A stretch of 64,000 nucleotides of DNA from Chitinophaga sp. H8 (GCF_040567655.1 NZ_JBEXAC010000001.1:2108001-2172000), one strand, 5' to 3'; counted from the first letter of the stretch, positions 8,809 through 18,220 are shown. The notes: generated by a model from the letters alone, not told the origin. Numbers and translations: made by a program.

Positions 8809-11598
8809 TTAAAATCTAATGTTGAAATTTATATATGGAATGGCTGTGCCAAAAATGGACAACTTATACCCCTTTATTTTTCCGTTTTCGGATACAAAGT
8901 AAACGGAGTAAGGGTTTCGTTGCCCGGTCCAGTTATATACACCAAAAGTCCATGAGTTATGTGTCTTCTGTTTTACCTTATGGTTTCCTTCTATGTTCAG
9001 TGAAAAATCTGACCGGAAATAATCAGGAATACGTGAATTGTTCCGGTCTTCATACAACACCCTTTGAGCGCCGGCATAATAATAGCGGGCCACGGGCAAT
9101 GTGATAGGGCGGCCGGTGCTGTAAGTAACATTCAGCGAAACGCTGAAGCGGTGCGACAGCCGGTAGTTGCCAATCATGGTAAAGTCATGTGGCTTATCAT
9201 AATTAGCCGGATAATATTCTCCGCGGTTTACCAGTTCCCCTTGTGCGGGGTCGTCCATTTTCAGGAAAGTACGGGAGTAAGTATAACTGAACCAGCCATT
9301 TAATTTCCCGGTTAATTTCTTCAGCATAAACTCCAACCCGTACGCTTTACCTTTAGTGCTGAGCACATCAGTTTCAATGTGATGATTGAGGATCAGTTGT
9401 GCACCACTTTTATAATCCAGGTAATCGCTGATCCGCTTATAATATACTTCAATAGAAGCTTCGACCGTATTGGATTTAAAATTGGAGTACAATCCCAGGG
9501 ATACCTGGCTACCGGATTGAGGTTTAATATTGGGATCACTCAGTTTAAAAATATCCGTGGGTGCCATCGCGGTAGTATTGGATAGTGTATGGATATATTG
9601 ACTAAGCGTATTATAGGCTGCTTTAACCGATACTTTATTAGAAAAAGCATATCTGGCAGAAAGGCGGTATTCTGGTGTGGTATAGGTTTTAATTACCTTT
9701 CCTTTATTCCAGGAAACCGTTTCCAGCTGGTTTACTTCTTCTTTAGGAATACCTGGTGCGTATAGATTTATATTTTGAGGCCCGAGGTAGTTGAACATGG
9801 AATAACGTATGCCCAGGTCCAGCGCCAATGCCGAAGATACCTCGTAATGATCCGATAAGTAAACGGCACTTTCCTGTCCTTGCTCTGCAGGGATCTGGTC
9901 CGGTCGGGTGATAGATTTATCCCCTAATGCCTGGTAATTACCCGGATGCAGCTTATACCGGATAGTACTTAATCCGAAGCTGAAAGTATGTTTGGTGTCC
10001 AGGTGATAGTCAAAGTCCAGCTTTGCATTTAACTGATTGATATCAAAGGTAAGTTTATAGGCCGTTACAGGATCCTTATCACTGGTGATATTATAGTCAT
10101 ATCCATCATATCCAGTGGTAAATACACCATAGAGCTTATTGTTGAATACATGTTTCCACTTCAGGGAAATATTCTTATTGCCATAACCATAGGTAGTGTC
10201 ATTATTCAGGTTAAAGCGGTCCCTGCTTAAATATCCGGTCAGGTACAGGCTGTTTGATTTATTGGCCTGATAGGCCAGGTGCAGGTTAACGTCATAAAAG
10301 GATGCCTTGCTGTTTTTATATTCGGCAGGCAAAGCCTGGAGCAGCCAATTAGCGTAAGTAGTACGTCCCCCAATTATAAAAGACATTTTATCTTTGATCA
10401 GGGGACCTTCCAGATTAAGCCGGCTGGTCACTACCCCAATACCCGCTGATCCAGCCAGGTTTTTCTTATTCCCTTCCCGGCTTTTAACATCGAGTACGGA
10501 TGACAATCGCCCTCCATATTTGGTAGGTACGCTGCTTTTATAGAGTTCTACTTCTTTAACCACTTCAGGATTAAACGCGGAAAAGAAGCCAAAAAAGTGC
10601 GCCGGATTATAAATGGTGGCATCGTTGAAAAGGATAAGATTCTGATCAGCAGCCCCGCCTCTTACATTAAAACCGGTAGCGGCCTCCCCTACAGATTTAA
10701 CACCGGGGAGGGTAAGTACGACTCTTAAAATATCTGCTTCTCCGAATACGGTAGGCACCTGTTTGATCGTTTTAATTGTCAGCTTCTCCAGCCCCATTTG
10801 TGTCCGCTTGATATTATTAGACTTCCCACCTGCAACATCCACATTCCTGAGCGTGATGATCTGTTCCCGCATTTCCATATTCATTTTACCATCAGCATTA
10901 AGCTGTATCTGGCGGTGCAGGTCTTTCATGCCCATACTTTGAATATTCAGTGTATGGCGCCCCCTGGGAAGGGAAATGGAATAATACCCAAACTGGTCGG
11001 TAAACACTCCGATACGGGGATGGTCGATATAAATGGATACTCCTACCAATGGCTCTCCGGTTTTATCATTTTTAACATACCCCGCAATTGTAGCATTACC
11101 TGTTTTCTGCTGATTGGTTTTATTGCCGATTTCATAAAGTTTATTATCTGTTACTACGGGTACTATTGTCTCTTTCCGGAACTTTTCATCATACGCGGAT
11201 AACATGCGGGCTACTGCTTGCCGGTTATTTTGTTTGTTGGTATCACTGCCCGAAACATTATCCGGCAACTGGGTACTGATATACCAACCCTTCGTAATAA
11301 AGACGCGTTTCCCTGCTATTGAAAAAAAGAATCCTTTTTCTTGTAAAGCTTTTTCAAGAATTTGTGAAAGGGTCTGTGATTTTGCGGTAAGTGTAATACG
11401 GAGGCTGTCAAGCTGTTTATTGTCGTAGAAAAACTGGTAGCCTGTTTCCTGTTGAAGTTGTTTTACAAATTGTCCGATGGGCGCTTCCTTGAAATCTGCA
11501 TCTATTGATTTGTCGGGAGGGTGCTGCGCTTGTATGTATGCGGTAGAAAACAGGATAATTGACAACAGCCACGTAATAAAACGGGATAACATCGCCAT
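8809..11598 (-). CDS. TonB-dependent receptor with N-terminal STN and carboxypeptidase-D-like domains
   Basis: 929 residues from the ATG at 11598 (a TTG at 11604 is in frame). Signal peptide, then an STN domain (about residues 30-85; ADFKEAPIGQFVKQLQQETG), a linker, a CarboxypepD_reg-like domain (IAGYVKNDKTGEPLVGVSIY), a plug domain (GFNVRGGAADQNLILFNDAT) and a long beta-barrel ending in a typical C-terminal aromatic (NFNIRF). The STN domain is the signalling extension used with FecR/ECF-sigma partners, yet no fecR or sigma gene lies nearby. The substrate is unknown. It overlaps the preceding gene by only a few bases and heads the receptor-lipoprotein pair. Confidence 0.9.
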   Translation of the reverse strand: MAMLSRFITWLLSIILFSTAYIQAQHPPDKSIDADFKEAPIGQFVKQLQQETGYQFFYDNKQLDSLRITLTAKSQTLSQILEKALQEKGFFFSIAGKRVFITKGWYISTQLPDNVSGSDTNKQNNRQAVARMLSAYDEKFRKETIVPVVTDNKLYEIGNKTNQQKTGNATIAGYVKNDKTGEPLVGVSIYIDHPRIGVFTDQFGYYSISLPRGRHTLNIQSMGMKDLHRQIQLNADGKMNMEMREQIITLRNVDVAGGKSNNIKRTQMGLEKLTIKTIKQVPTVFGEADILRVVLTLPGVKSVGEAATGFNVRGGAADQNLILFNDATIYNPAHFFGFFSAFNPEVVKEVELYKSSVPTKYGGRLSSVLDVKSREGNKKNLAGSAGIGVVTSRLNLEGPLIKDKMSFIIGGRTTYANWLLQALPAEYKNSKASFYDVNLHLAYQANKSNSLYLTGYLSRDRFNLNNDTTYGYGNKNISLKWKHVFNNKLYGVFTTGYDGYDYNITSDKDPVTAYKLTFDINQLNAKLDFDYHLDTKHTFSFGLSTIRYKLHPGNYQALGDKSITRPDQIPAEQGQESAVYLSDHYEVSSALALDLGIRYSMFNYLGPQNINLYAPGIPKEEVNQLETVSWNKGKVIKTYTTPEYRLSARYAFSNKVSVKAAYNTLSQYIHTLSNTTAMAPTDIFKLSDPNIKPQSGSQVSLGLYSNFKSNTVEASIEVYYKRISDYLDYKSGAQLILNHHIETDVLSTKGKAYGLEFMLKKLTGKLNGWFSYTYSRTFLKMDDPAQGELVNRGEYYPANYDKPHDFTMIGNYRLSHRFSVSLNVTYSTGRPITLPVARYYYAGAQRVLYEDRNNSRIPDYFRSDFSLNIEGNHKVKQKTHNSWTFGVYNWTGQRNPYSVYFVSENGKIKGYKLSIFGTAIPYINFNIRF

Positions 11599-11600
11599 GA

Positions 11601-12356
11601 TCAATTCTTTAATTGTTCATAATAAGCAGCGATCCTGGTCAGTGCAAGTTCTTTATTGGATTTAAAACTAAGTTTGTTTTTTTTGATAAATTGGGCGATA
11701 TCCTTATCCTTGTCTTTCAGCAGGTTCAGCACCATACGTTCATTGTCTGCCTGATGATATTTGTCGCCTATCTTTAAATAATACCATCGTTTGGAATATA
11801 CTACGTATTGTTTTTCGTTCATAATTTCTTCTTCCTGTACGTTTTTCGAGTATCTGGCCAATACCTTCAACTGGTTATTATAAAGTTGTTCGTAAAATCC
11901 CGGAGATAATCCCAGTGCTGAAGCACTATCTGGTGCAATACGGATAAACTGATGCTGGTTGATGGTAAACTTATTGATCCGATCCTGGTGTAATTGCATA
12001 TAAGTGTCTTTGTAGGGCACAATTACTTCGCCGGTAATCAGATCATAAAGCAACTTTACATCTTTGTAAAGCATGCCTTCATAACAGATACTTCCCGGGC
12101 TCCAGCCGGCAGTTTCAAAAAACGCATGTCCTTCCAGGTGGTACGGATAAGGTGCATACTGCGTACCATTATTAAGTCCTTTTTGTATACCAGTGGACGC
12201 TTCATATAAACTTACCGCATAATCGTATGCTTCTTTCAATGGCTTGTTTGATGCGAAGGTAAATTCATTAAAATCCTGAGCAGTGGAAGGTTGGGTCAAA
12301 GCTAGTAATAGCACAGCGATTGGAAACAAGAGATGTTTGAAGCTAGATCGGTTCAT
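11601..12356 (-). CDS. secreted protein of unknown function, first gene of the receptor cassette
   Basis: 251 residues with a signal peptide ending near TQPSTAQ. The remainder is a soluble, mixed alpha/beta sequence rich in Tyr and Lys, with a Lys/Asp-rich C-terminal third (LKDKDKDIAQFIKKNKLSFK). It resembles small secreted proteins that precede STN-type TonB receptors in Chitinophagaceae, but I cannot assign a family. Its stop codon nearly abuts the receptor start, so the two are very probably co-translated. Confidence 0.7.
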   Translation of the reverse strand: MNRSSFKHLLFPIAVLLLALTQPSTAQDFNEFTFASNKPLKEAYDYAVSLYEASTGIQKGLNNGTQYAPYPYHLEGHAFFETAGWSPGSICYEGMLYKDVKLLYDLITGEVIVPYKDTYMQLHQDRINKFTINQHQFIRIAPDSASALGLSPGFYEQLYNNQLKVLARYSKNVQEEEIMNEKQYVVYSKRWYYLKIGDKYHQADNERMVLNLLKDKDKDIAQFIKKNKLSFKSNKELALTRIAAYYEQLKN

Positions 12357-13012
12357 ACTCGCTCATTAAAGGTGAAGAAGTCGGTTTCAATTTCCGGGTG
12401 ATATCAGGTGGTTTTGATCACCATTTTACACAGCACGTAAGTCAGTTATTTTGTGTTGATGGAATAAATTTAGCGCTTAACATTTCATTTCCTGTTAATA
12501 CCACGTTAACAAGAAATATTTCTTCGCATTGATTTTGGAAGGATCAAAAATGTAAACTAAGATTTAGTTAATCTATAGTTAACGTTAAATATCCACATAG
12601 TATCTTTATGGTCTTTCTGACACAGAATGCCCAATCACAGAAGATTTGAGTATTTACAAAAAAATTGAAACTATTTAGAAAAAGTTGTATATTCAAGATA
12701 GGTTTTACAAGGTATATCTTATCTGACTTTCTAACCACATTTGCTAAACGAAATTTCGGTTTTAGCTTTAGGGTATATACGCTTCTCTGCACCCATAAAT
12801 TCAAAAAAATTACAAACCTCCTCCATACTCCATATCGGATATTTTGGTTTTTATTGATTTTGATATGGTGGAATGCTGAACAACTGCGATATTTTACACC
12901 CTCTTAATATGGTATCCCCTTAACTTCTGATATTAAAAGCAAAAGGCTAAAAATCAAGAGCTGCCTTGAAATGGAATAATTGCACTATATTTCCCCACGT
13001 TTTACGCATACT
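12357..13012. other. intergenic region between divergent transcription units
   Basis: About 650 bp of AT-rich sequence separates the minus-strand receptor cassette from the plus-strand membrane-protein genes. It must hold promoters for both. I see a GGTGAT/ATCACC dyad (12397-12402 with 12417-12422) and a short palindrome GAAATATTTC near 12515, but no clear TTG/TAnnTTTG promoter and no convincing coding sequence. The ORFs present are short, AT-driven and unlike any family. Confidence 0.5.
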
Positions 13013-14002
13013 ATGGATATAGCAATATTTAAAAAATTAGCAGCAGCCGGATTGATTTCTCCTGTTTCGCTGGAAAAGGTTAAGGTAACTGCCGGCAACC
13101 GGCTTTTTTCGCTTCACTGGGAACTACGAACATTACTGTACCTGGGGGTATTATTACTGAGCGGTGCGCTGGGCATCCTTGTTTATAAGCATATTGACAC
13201 TATTGGGCATCAGATCATTTTACTTTGTATCGGGTTTGTTTGTGCAGCTTGCTTTGCCTATTGCGTCAGGAAAAAGCTACCGTTCTCGGTGGATAAAGTA
13301 CCCGCACCCAATTCTTTTTTTGACTACCTCCTTTTGTTGGGGTGCCTGTTGTTTATCACCTTTGTGGGGTATCTCCAGTTTCAGTATACAGCTTTTGGAA
13401 CCGCTTATGGCCTGGCCACCTTTATTCCACTGTCCGTATTATTGTTCAGTGCTTACTTCTTTGACCATTTGGGTGTTTTAACCATGGCGATTACTAATCT
13501 GGCGGCCTGGATGGGAATTGCAGTAACGCCTGCGCGCATACTGAAAGAAAATGATTTCAGCAGCAGCCCCCTTATTTACACGGCACTGTTACTGGGTGCT
13601 ATCCTGATAGCAGCAGGGGTGCTTTCCCGTATAAAGAACGTGAAGCGGCATTTCGATTTTACGTACACTAATTTCGGCGCACATATATTGTTTATTGCCT
13701 GCCTCGCAGGCCTTTTTCAGTTTGAAGAAAACACGCTATTCTGGATCTTGTTGTTATGGGGCATTGCGGGATACTTTTACCGGTATGCTATGCAGGAGCA
13801 TTCTTTTTACTTTTTACTGATTCTGACCTTGTATAGTTACATAGGCCTGAGTACAGTGGTGACCCGGATACTTTTTAGAGATAGTGGCAATGAAGAAGGA
13901 GCTTTCTATTTAGCCTTCTTTTACTACATAGGTTCTGCCATTGGCCTGGTTATGTTATTAATCCATTACAATAAAAAGATAAAAAACGATGCTCGCATAT
14001 AA
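13013..14002 (+). CDS. DUF2157-like multi-pass membrane protein
   Basis: 329 residues from the ATG at 13013; the frame extends to a TTG at 12980 without added features. A short soluble N-terminus (FKKLAAAGLISPVSLEKVK) precedes a helix-rich membrane region of about ten segments. The N-terminal helix followed by LRTLLYLGVLLLSGALGILV matches the layout of the DUF2157 family of predicted membrane proteins, whose role is not established. The next gene starts inside its last codons (14-bp overlap), indicating translational coupling. Confidence 0.7.
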   Translation: MDIAIFKKLAAAGLISPVSLEKVKVTAGNRLFSLHWELRTLLYLGVLLLSGALGILVYKHIDTIGHQIILLCIGFVCAACFAYCVRKKLPFSVDKVPAPNSFFDYLLLLGCLLFITFVGYLQFQYTAFGTAYGLATFIPLSVLLFSAYFFDHLGVLTMAITNLAAWMGIAVTPARILKENDFSSSPLIYTALLLGAILIAAGVLSRIKNVKRHFDFTYTNFGAHILFIACLAGLFQFEENTLFWILLLWGIAGYFYRYAMQEHSFYFLLILTLYSYIGLSTVVTRILFRDSGNEEGAFYLAFFYYIGSAIGLVMLLIHYNKKIKNDARI

Positions 14003-15155
14003 CAATACAGGATTAGATCATTTGAATATACAAGAGGAGGCCGCAACGGCCTGTCGTAAAAAGTGTATTACAGCGCAGGAGTATGCTGCTGTTCAGGCTG
14101 CTTATCCGGTAGATTTTTATACACCTAATCCTTTTATCCGCATCGGACTCTTTATTTTAACACTGGTGATCTTATTTGCTTCCCTGGGTTTATTTGCGCT
14201 GATGCTCCTGGATGCTCTCAAAGATGTTGTTGCCGCTTTACTCATTTTTGCCGGATTGGTCACTTATGGTATACTGGAATATTTTGTTCAAACCAAAAAG
14301 CATTACCAATCCGGAGTAGATGATGCGTTGTTATGGGTGTCAGCCATATTGATACTCTGCGGTATCAATGCCATGGCAGATTTTGATATTTCTGTATGGG
14401 GACAGTGTATCCTGGTGTTCCTACTCTCTTTATACGCTGCCCTCCGGTTTGCGGATACGCTGATGAGCATCGTTGCCTTTCTGGCTTTATTAGGTATCGT
14501 ATTTGAGCGGGCAACGGTTTTAGGAGATCTTGCCAAAATGGTGCTCCCCTTTTTGCTATTGGCCATTTCACTGGGAGTATATCTTTTGATGAAGCGGAGT
14601 GAGAAAATAAGCGCTTTCAGACATTACAAACGCTGCTGCTTGCTGGTGCAGATAGTATGCCTGGTTACGTTATACATCAGTGGGAACTATTTTGCAGTAC
14701 GGGAAACCAGTGCTACGCTGTTCGGACCTTATCCCGAGGATATGCAGGGAATGCCTATGGGGTGGTTCTTCTGGATCCTCACTGTTGCCATACCGGTTAT
14801 CTATATCTTCCTCGGACTTAAAAGGAAAGATACCATCCTGCTCCGGGCAGGACTGATATTGGTAGCCGGAGTTGTATTTACCATCAGATATTATCATAGT
14901 GTAGCTCCACTGGAGATAGCCATGCTGATCGGAGGCCTTATTTTAATCGGGCTGGCCTATGGGTGTATAAAATATCTGAAAACACCCAGATATGGACTTA
15001 CAGATGAAAATACGGACGACCCGCATTTTTTGGACAAGTTACATCTCGAGTCTGTTATCATAGCGGAAACCTATACCCAGCAGGCGCCGGTAACAGACGA
15101 TTTTCAGTTTGGAGGAGGTTCGGGTGGCGGTGGTGGTGCCAGTGGTACATATTAA
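13989..15155 (+). CDS. multi-pass membrane protein with glycine-rich C-terminal tail
   Basis: 388 residues. A soluble N-terminal helix is followed by about ten membrane segments, then a cytosolic-type tail that ends in FGGGSGGGGGASGTY. The same kind of Gly-rich ending occurs on TPM-domain and related membrane proteins, though no TPM domain is evident here. It overlaps the DUF2157-like gene by 14 bp and so probably forms a two-protein unit with it. I do not recognise a function. Confidence 0.65.
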   Translation: MLAYNNTGLDHLNIQEEAATACRKKCITAQEYAAVQAAYPVDFYTPNPFIRIGLFILTLVILFASLGLFALMLLDALKDVVAALLIFAGLVTYGILEYFVQTKKHYQSGVDDALLWVSAILILCGINAMADFDISVWGQCILVFLLSLYAALRFADTLMSIVAFLALLGIVFERATVLGDLAKMVLPFLLLAISLGVYLLMKRSEKISAFRHYKRCCLLVQIVCLVTLYISGNYFAVRETSATLFGPYPEDMQGMPMGWFFWILTVAIPVIYIFLGLKRKDTILLRAGLILVAGVVFTIRYYHSVAPLEIAMLIGGLILIGLAYGCIKYLKTPRYGLTDENTDDPHFLDKLHLESVIIAETYTQQAPVTDDFQFGGGSGGGGGASGTY

Positions 15156-15208
15156 TCAGCTCTTCATACATTATTGATAATTAAGACGTTTTAACATATA
15201 AATAATAT

Positions 15209-15216
15209 TATATTTG
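15209..15216 (+). promoter_or_regulatory. candidate -7 box upstream of the actin-like gene
   Basis: TATATTTG matches the Bacteroidota -7 consensus TAnnTTTG and lies 62 bp upstream of the start codon. No TTG stands at the expected 19-21 base spacing, so the assignment is tentative. Confidence 0.35.
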
Positions 15217-15278
15217 CTTTGTTTTTAAGTATATTTTATATATTTATTACGTAGTATGTCGTTTTATATCTCTAATGC

Positions 15279-16346
15279 ATGACCATGAAAGCATCAACTA
15301 TCAGTTTCCCGAGTGTATTTGAAACTGCCTTCGGAAACACAGAAAACTCCTCTAAAGATCTTTTAAACGGATTAAAAATTAAAAAAGATGATACCTGGTA
15401 TCTGGTTGGCAACCTTGCCAAACGCGGGGGTATCAATCCTGGAAGAATTACCAATGCCTCTCCTCAGGAAGAAGATTATGACATCCTGTTCAAAGCTGCT
15501 TTATTAAATGTGGTGGATAAAGTAGAACAACCTATGTCAATCACTGCAGGATTCCCTTTTTCTACCTATAATGTATACAAAACAGCTGCAGAGCAATTCC
15601 TCAGCAAGCGGCATTTTCTGATTGATTATGATACCCAGACCTTTAACAACAAAGGCGGGTTTAAGAAAGCAATGTTTGATATTGAGCGGTTTGAGGTGAT
15701 TCCTGAAATCGTAGGTGGGATCATTGGATTAAAGAAAACTATCAATAACCCTCAGCTGGACAACTTCATCGCTGTGAGTTTTGGTTTTGGGACTATAGAA
15801 GGCGGGATGGCTACCGGTGACGGATTGGTACATCGTACCTGTTTTAGTTCCCATGGTATCCGCTATGCGATCAATAACCTTACCCGTGAACTGAACCAGA
15901 AACATTACCTCGAAATGAAAAACGAGCATCAGGTAGATGATGCTTTTATGAAGGGGTCCATTTTCACCAACCGGAAGAGAATTGACCTGAAGGCGATGCG
16001 TAAAGAAGTGCTGACACAATATTATAAAGAAGTCGTTTCTCCCCTGATGCGTAGCTACTTCACAGACCTGGATTTTGAAAATTGTGAACGTATCTATCTG
16101 ATGGGTGGCGGCGCTTATTACCGGGAACTCACGGATGCCTTTACAGAGGAATTTAAAGATTTTATTCCTGTAGAAGTGGCACCGGAACCAGAAAAACTGA
16201 TTAGCATAGGTTATCTTTACAACTCGCTCCGTTTGTCTGACAATAAATACCAACGTAGCGTTGGACTGGACCTTGGTAATGCCTCTTCTATTGTTTCCAT
16301 CTTTGAACCTGGTACCGATTCAACAACTGACAGTGTAAACCATTAA
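15279..16346 (+). CDS. ParM/Alp-like actin-family ATPase, apparently circularly permuted
   Basis: 355 residues (a second ATG at 15285 is possible). The sequence contains the actin-fold phosphate-2 segment (FIAVSFGFGTIEGG, residues 163-176), the adenosine-binding GGGA (276-279 in RIYLMGGGAY) and the C-terminal ParM-like stretch PEPEKLISIGYLYNSL (302-317). The phosphate-1 motif, which starts normal ParM/actin proteins, is absent at the N-terminus; a good match, VGLDLGNASSIVSIFE, occurs instead at 328-343, after the canonical end. The N-terminus begins at the strand that normally follows phosphate-1. The gene is followed after 2 bp by a bactofilin and converges on the eCIS operon. Role is inferred to be cytoskeletal or DNA/cargo positioning. 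Confidence 0.75.
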   Translation: MTMKASTISFPSVFETAFGNTENSSKDLLNGLKIKKDDTWYLVGNLAKRGGINPGRITNASPQEEDYDILFKAALLNVVDKVEQPMSITAGFPFSTYNVYKTAAEQFLSKRHFLIDYDTQTFNNKGGFKKAMFDIERFEVIPEIVGGIIGLKKTINNPQLDNFIAVSFGFGTIEGGMATGDGLVHRTCFSSHGIRYAINNLTRELNQKHYLEMKNEHQVDDAFMKGSIFTNRKRIDLKAMRKEVLTQYYKEVVSPLMRSYFTDLDFENCERIYLMGGGAYYRELTDAFTEEFKDFIPVEVAPEPEKLISIGYLYNSLRLSDNKYQRSVGLDLGNASSIVSIFEPGTDSTTDSVNH

Positions 16347-16348
16347 TC

Positions 16349-16804
16349 TTGAGTACGTTTATAGATTTATTCAACCGCACCATGGGGAAACGTAGTTTCC
16401 TGCTACCGTCTGAAGTGATGGTGAATGGTACTATTGAAGCTACTATTCCCGGACGTATAGATGGACATATAAAAGGTGATGTAAAAACAGAAGGCAAGCT
16501 GGTAATAGGTGAAAGCGCGGTTGTAAGAGGACATGTGCATGCCACGGAACTGATAACTTATGGAAAGATCTATGGGGATGTTTTCATAAGTCACAAAGCC
16601 ATTATCGCCAATAAAGCATATGTGAGAGGAGATGTTACGGCATTAGTGCTCACCATAGAAGAAGGTGCCGTTATTGAAGGAGCTATCCGGAAAGAGATTG
16701 TGCCTGCTGCCGCTGCAGAACTGGCGGATGATGCGCTGGCCAATGACCCGATAGAAGACAAAAACAAGCCTGCGGAAGAAGAACAGGCAACTTCCTGGTT
16801 TTAG
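16349..16804 (+). CDS. bactofilin-family polymer-forming cytoskeletal protein
   Basis: 151 residues from a TTG; an ATG at 16382 (MGKRSF) would give 140 residues and is also plausible. Residues about 20-115 are the bactofilin right-handed beta-helix, seen as short regular turns (VNGTIEATIPGRIDGHIKGD, then KLVIGESAVVRGHV and AIIANKAYVRGDV). A disordered acidic C-terminal tail follows (NDPIEDKNKPAEEEQATSWF). Bactofilins self-assemble without nucleotide into filaments on or near the membrane. It follows the actin-like gene by 2 bp and is almost certainly co-transcribed with it, so the pair may form a joint scaffold. Confidence 0.88.
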   Translation: MSTFIDLFNRTMGKRSFLLPSEVMVNGTIEATIPGRIDGHIKGDVKTEGKLVIGESAVVRGHVHATELITYGKIYGDVFISHKAIIANKAYVRGDVTALVLTIEEGAVIEGAIRKEIVPAAAAELADDALANDPIEDKNKPAEEEQATSWF

Positions 16805-16811
16805 CAGAAAC

Positions 16812-16824
16812 TACCCTGAGGGTA
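16812..16824. terminator. weak hairpin between convergent genes
   Basis: TACCC-TGA-GGGTA lies in the 21-bp gap between the bactofilin stop and the AAA ATPase stop. The stem is short and the T-run is interrupted (TTTATC), so it is a weak bidirectional terminator at best. Confidence 0.3.
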
Positions 16825-16825
16825 T

Positions 16826-18196
16826 TTATCTGAATACTTTACCTTCTTTACGGTATTCGCGTAAAATGCCTTCTTCAATATCAGGCAAGTCTATATTGTC
16901 AATACTACCTGCTTCATTCATTTTTTTCAGAAAGCAATATTGTGCTACATTATTAATAGCGGCTCCGGAAAGTTCATGCCGGGCCGCTATTTCAGTTAGT
17001 CTTACACGCTCATTTAAAGTCACAGACGTAAAAATCATTTCCCACAGCTTTCGCCGGTCTGCCTGATCCGGCATGGGAAATTGTATGATAGACTGAAAAC
17101 GCCTGGAGAATGCAGCGTCAATATTACTTTTAAAATTAGAGGCCAGAATTACCAATCCATTATAGTTTTCTACCCGTTGCAGCAGATAAGAAATTTCCTG
17201 GTTGGCATATTTATCATGCGCATCTTTAATGTTGGTACGCTTACCAAAGAGCGCATCTGCTTCGTCGAAGAAGAGAATACATTGCTTATGTTCCGCCCGG
17301 GTAAATATTTTTTCAAGATTCTTTTCCGTTTCACCAATGTATTTGGAGATGATCATAGACAGATCGATACGGTACACATCATATTGCTCTTCGGCAGGGT
17401 CCCTCCTTTTGCCCAGCAGGCAGGCGGTCAGCGTTTTTCCCGTTCCCGGAGGCCCATAGAACAAGGCCCGGTAACCTGGTTTTAATCGCTTATTTGTTTG
17501 TAGCAGTGCATCTTTATGCCGGATCCATTTTTTCAGCTCCAGCACCTGTTCCATTGTATCTGGCTGCAGTACCAGGTCTGGCCATTCTAGAGGTGTGGTA
17601 ATGTGAGCAGCGGGAAAGTCGCTGCTAAACCCTGGGAGGATATGTTCACCTGTAAGAAAGTAATCTACATAATCCTGTGAAAGTACAATTCGCCCACTCA
17701 TAGCAGGCTGGCCATCCGTTACTCTATCCAGCCAAAGTACCCTTTGCCTGGCAAATAAGTATGGAGGGGTAAACAGTGTCTGTATCATCATCCGTTGTTC
17801 CAGTTCCTCATTCGCCAGCAAAAAGAGGGCGGTTTCACCGGTAGGCAGAAATACCCTGGATTGCTCACTTTTTACCCCGCCAAGCTGAGGAAAGCTGGCA
17901 CCATTTTCTGGTATAAAGGGTGCGATCTGCCTGTCAAAAAACAAGGGATCAACATGAGGGGTAAGCGCCATGACCAATAGCAGCTGGGCATTAGCAGGCA
18001 ATTCATATTGTCTGATAAATGCGGGTAAAGGGGCTGCCGCATGCAATGGTACCGGCAATGGTATTCCGGAAGGGTCTGTTGGTACTGTTACCATAAGATG
18101 GCTTCCCAGCTTTCCACTTAACCTGGCCTCCATTACCTGGGCCAGCCAGTCGAGGTATTGTTGTAATACAGCAGCATTTTGCGCAGGGGTAACCAT
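16826..18196 (-). CDS. eCIS-associated AAA+ ATPase (Afp15/Pvc15-like)
   Basis: 456 residues. The N-terminal ~200 residues are a family-specific domain. The AAA+ module follows with Walker A GPPGTGKT (248-255), Walker B ILFFDEAD (307-314), sensor-1 Asn354 and the arginine-finger region SRRF (364-367). This architecture matches the single AAA ATPase found in Afp, PVC and other eCIS clusters, where it is needed for particle assembly or effector loading. It is the last gene of the eCIS operon, 24 bp after the DUF4157 gene. FtsH/Cdc48-type functions are unlikely because only one AAA module is present and context is eCIS. Confidence 0.9.
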   Translation of the reverse strand: MVTPAQNAAVLQQYLDWLAQVMEARLSGKLGSHLMVTVPTDPSGIPLPVPLHAAAPLPAFIRQYELPANAQLLLVMALTPHVDPLFFDRQIAPFIPENGASFPQLGGVKSEQSRVFLPTGETALFLLANEELEQRMMIQTLFTPPYLFARQRVLWLDRVTDGQPAMSGRIVLSQDYVDYFLTGEHILPGFSSDFPAAHITTPLEWPDLVLQPDTMEQVLELKKWIRHKDALLQTNKRLKPGYRALFYGPPGTGKTLTACLLGKRRDPAEEQYDVYRIDLSMIISKYIGETEKNLEKIFTRAEHKQCILFFDEADALFGKRTNIKDAHDKYANQEISYLLQRVENYNGLVILASNFKSNIDAAFSRRFQSIIQFPMPDQADRRKLWEMIFTSVTLNERVRLTEIAARHELSGAAINNVAQYCFLKKMNEAGSIDNIDLPDIEEGILREYRKEGKVFR

Positions 18197-18220
18197 AATG
18201 ATAAATAATTGTCCTGTTGA

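Noticed and set aside
12568..12907. Overlapping ORFs of 78-80 codons in the intergenic region
   Set aside because: They overlap on opposite strands, are AT-driven and show no motif.
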